A stretch of 64,000 bases of DNA. Origin: Klebsiella pneumoniae (GTDB taxonomy: Bacteria; Pseudomonadota; Gammaproteobacteria; Eutrophobiales; Eutrophobiaceae). The DNA is taken from assembly GCA_945878555.1 (NCBI GenBank), contig CAMDWI010000001.1, positions 124,001-188,000 on the forward strand, written 5' to 3'. Below are positions 62,495-64,000 of this stretch, one piece after another. Made by a program: the position numbers and the translations under genes. Every line of letters starts with the position of its first letter. Position 1 is the stretch's first letter. The notes beneath the pieces are model-generated. The model searched no databases and was not told the origin of the DNA. It saw only the letters and a program-made list of their open reading frames with translations.

Positions 62495-62776
62495 TTAATC
62501 CTTGCGGCTGGTGACTTCGAGCAGGTGATAACCGAACTGGGTCTTTACCGGCCCGTGTACGACATTAACGGCACCGTTAAACACGACCTCATCAAATTCC
62601 TTGACCATCTGGCCACGGCCAAACTCACCGAGGTCTCCGCCGGACTTGCCGGACGGGCAGCTGGAATGTTTCCGTGCTATCTCGGCGAAATCAGCGCCGT
62701 CGGCGATTTGTTGTTTCAGGTCCTCGCATTTTGCTGCGCTGTCCACGAGGATGTGTCTTGCTTTTGCCCTGGCCAT
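62495..62776 (-). CDS. ppiC: Parvulin-type peptidyl-prolyl isomerase
   Basis: A 93-residue single-domain rotamase of the parvulin/PpiC family with no signal peptide, so it acts in the cytoplasm. The complete domain is visible: ARHILVDSAAKCEDLKQQI, GADFAEIARKHSSCPSGKSG, GDLGEFGRGQMVKEFDEVVF and TQFGYHLLEV. These hold the two conserved histidines and the hydrophobic pocket residues. Length matches E. coli parvulin 10. The ATG at 62776 has GGAG seven bases upstream, so the longer frame from 62803 is rejected. Confidence 0.94.
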   Translation of the reverse strand: MARAKARHILVDSAAKCEDLKQQIADGADFAEIARKHSSCPSGKSGGDLGEFGRGQMVKEFDEVVFNGAVNVVHGPVKTQFGYHLLEVTSRKD

Positions 62777-62937
62777 GATGTGCTCCTGAAGATAAAACGC
62801 CATTATACCTGCAATCGAAACAAATGGATCAGGGTCAGCTACCGGATTATTTGATCATTCGTTCATCCTGTCGTACTGTTTGCCGTTATATAAGCTGTAC
62901 ACATCATTATAAATCAGGGGATTAGGGGGGAAAGGGT

Positions 62938-64000
62938 ATGCGTCATCGCCTAGGCAATGTCAGCCATCTGTTGTTATTGTCGTTGCTGTTTACCCTGCAC
63001 GGGGTTGTTACCGCCGCCCCCGTGACCACAGTCACCCCGGGCCGTATCCATTTTGACAAAGGCGAGGTACGCAGTGTCGCGATCAGTGAGGGAGAACAGT
63101 CCTATATCATAGCCGCGTTGTCGTTTGAAGGTGTGGCCTCGTTGTCAGCTGACGGGCAGGTGCTGGACAGCATCGATTCCGCAGACCCCTTGTCCCAGAT
63201 AATCGGTGTGGCCATCTCGTCCGAGTATAGTTATGGCTCACGCAAGCTCATGCTGGTGGCGATGGTCGACCTGTCGAAATTTCGCATCGTCTTGCGCGGC
63301 CTTGACCCCGAGACCGGCCGTTTTGTCGACCCGGGTCTGATCGCTGAACAGGGCAGTATCACGGTGATGCCGCGCACGACCCATGTCTGCTTTGCGCGTG
63401 ACACCCATGATAACAGCCTGTATCTCTTTGCCGGCGGTGACCACGGCCGCCTGTTTCAGTACCGGATTTATAACAGCGCAAGCGGGCCGATTACCGTTCG
63501 TGAAATGCAGCAGGTGGTCATTGGTGGACCCACCACCTCTTGCAGCAGTGACGATGACAGCGGCATTGTGTATCTGACCGAACCTGCGATGGGGCTGTGG
63601 CAGGTCATCGCCGACCCGGAGGAGGTCCCCGTGCGCAAGCCAGTCGCGCTGAACAAACCCTATGGGAAATTTGCCGAACCGGTTGCCGTCACCGGGATCT
63701 ATCAGGGCCAGCAAGGCCTGTCCTTGCTCGCTGACAAGGACAGCGGGATGTTTGTGCAGGTCACGGCCGGGGGTGAGATCTCCGGACAATATCCGATAGA
63801 CGACGAGGTGATGGAAGGATCGCTGGCTGCGATTGCCAGTGGCACGTTGACCCAGGCCGGGCGCAAGCAGGATATGATCGCCCTCGCCGTTACCGGTGAT
63901 GCCGGCGATGGGGACATCTATTTGCGTCCCCTGCCCGATTCCTCTACGACCCGAAGTTCGGAGAAGCGCCAGCCCAACGATGCGGTCGTACATACACAGG
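62938..64000 (+). CDS. Beta-propeller phytase-like exported protein, 3' end beyond window
   Basis: An open frame of 354 codons that continues past the window. A signal peptide (HLLLLSLLFTLHGVVTA) leads into a propeller that resembles the non-catalytic N-terminal domain of dual-domain beta-propeller phytases. Supporting strings are SYIIAALSFEGVASLSADGQ, LYLFAGGDHGRLFQYRIYN, SGPITVREMQQVVIGGPTTS and CSSDDDSGIVYLTEPAMGLW. In those enzymes a catalytic domain that releases phosphate from phytate follows; if present here it lies outside the window. The ATG at 62938 follows a G6 tract and GGG. This assignment rests on motif memory and is moderately certain. Confidence 0.72.
   Translation, partial: MRHRLGNVSHLLLLSLLFTLHGVVTAAPVTTVTPGRIHFDKGEVRSVAISEGEQSYIIAALSFEGVASLSADGQVLDSIDSADPLSQIIGVAISSEYSYGSRKLMLVAMVDLSKFRIVLRGLDPETGRFVDPGLIAEQGSITVMPRTTHVCFARDTHDNSLYLFAGGDHGRLFQYRIYNSASGPITVREMQQVVIGGPTTSCSSDDDSGIVYLTEPAMGLWQVIADPEEVPVRKPVALNKPYGKFAEPVAVTGIYQGQQGLSLLADKDSGMFVQVTAGGEISGQYPIDDEVMEGSLAAIASGTLTQAGRKQDMIALAVTGDAGDGDIYLRPLPDSSTTRSSEKRQPNDAVVHTQ

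Noticed and set aside
63238..63993. A 251-codon open frame on the minus strand
   Set aside because: It is antisense to the phytase-like gene, whose signal peptide and propeller motifs are convincing. The antisense product is rich in Gly, Arg and His without recognisable domains.

Overview
The window comes from a heterotrophic gammaproteobacterium. RdgC, RhlE, a class I fumarase, DctPQM TRAP genes, several TonB-dependent receptors and one PEP-CTERM protein together fit an aquatic or marine member, but there is no rRNA or tRNA to fix the taxon. About 53 protein genes are supported. I see no CRISPR array, no prophage and no recognisable DNA-binding transcription factor.

Layout. 1-6 kb: a truncated exported protein, a large TonB receptor, a degenerate IS1595-type transposase, an entericidin-like lipoprotein and a PhoH-like ATPase. 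6-31 kb: an import and hydrolysis neighbourhood with two periplasmic binding proteins lacking permeases (NMT1-like and TAXI-like), six exported alpha/beta hydrolases or relatives, a subclass B3-like metallo-beta-lactamase beside a three-gene ABC exporter, an SLC5 symporter, a cytochrome c/lactonase-type fusion, a TonB receptor, an SDR, an S41 peptidase lipoprotein and small exported proteins. 31-46 kb: a central-metabolism block with class I fumarase/mesaconase, MmgE/PrpD, ETF beta and alpha, glucokinase, a CitE-type lyase, ETF-quinone oxidoreductase, acyl-CoA dehydrogenase, class III CoA-transferase, MaoC-like hydratase and TRAP dctPQM. Its content matches an itaconate (C5-dicarboxylate) degradation locus: uptake, CoA activation, hydration to citramalyl-CoA, cleavage to acetyl-CoA plus pyruvate, with an ETF route for electrons. 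46-64 kb: an SMP-30-like protein, two more TonB receptors of one paralogous trio, an MgtC/DUF4010 membrane protein, a PEP-CTERM protein, further exported hydrolases, threonine aldolase, a GST, RhlE, RdgC, a parvulin and the 5' part of a beta-propeller phytase-like gene.

The most unusual signal is non-coding. Five copies (plus a half copy) of a 110-170 bp palindromic element share a core with CATCCATG-tipped hairpins. Each copy is closed by a different 22-26 bp stem whose two arms match each other but no other copy. Every copy lies directly behind a stop codon. Three copies also keep remnants of shared outer ends, and one copy abuts the degenerate transposase. A second hairpin family (GGGGACAG...CTGTCCCC type) also sits at gene 3' ends and supplies the C-terminus of one gene. 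Runs of six or seven G form the ribosome-binding region of six genes, mostly for exported enzymes.
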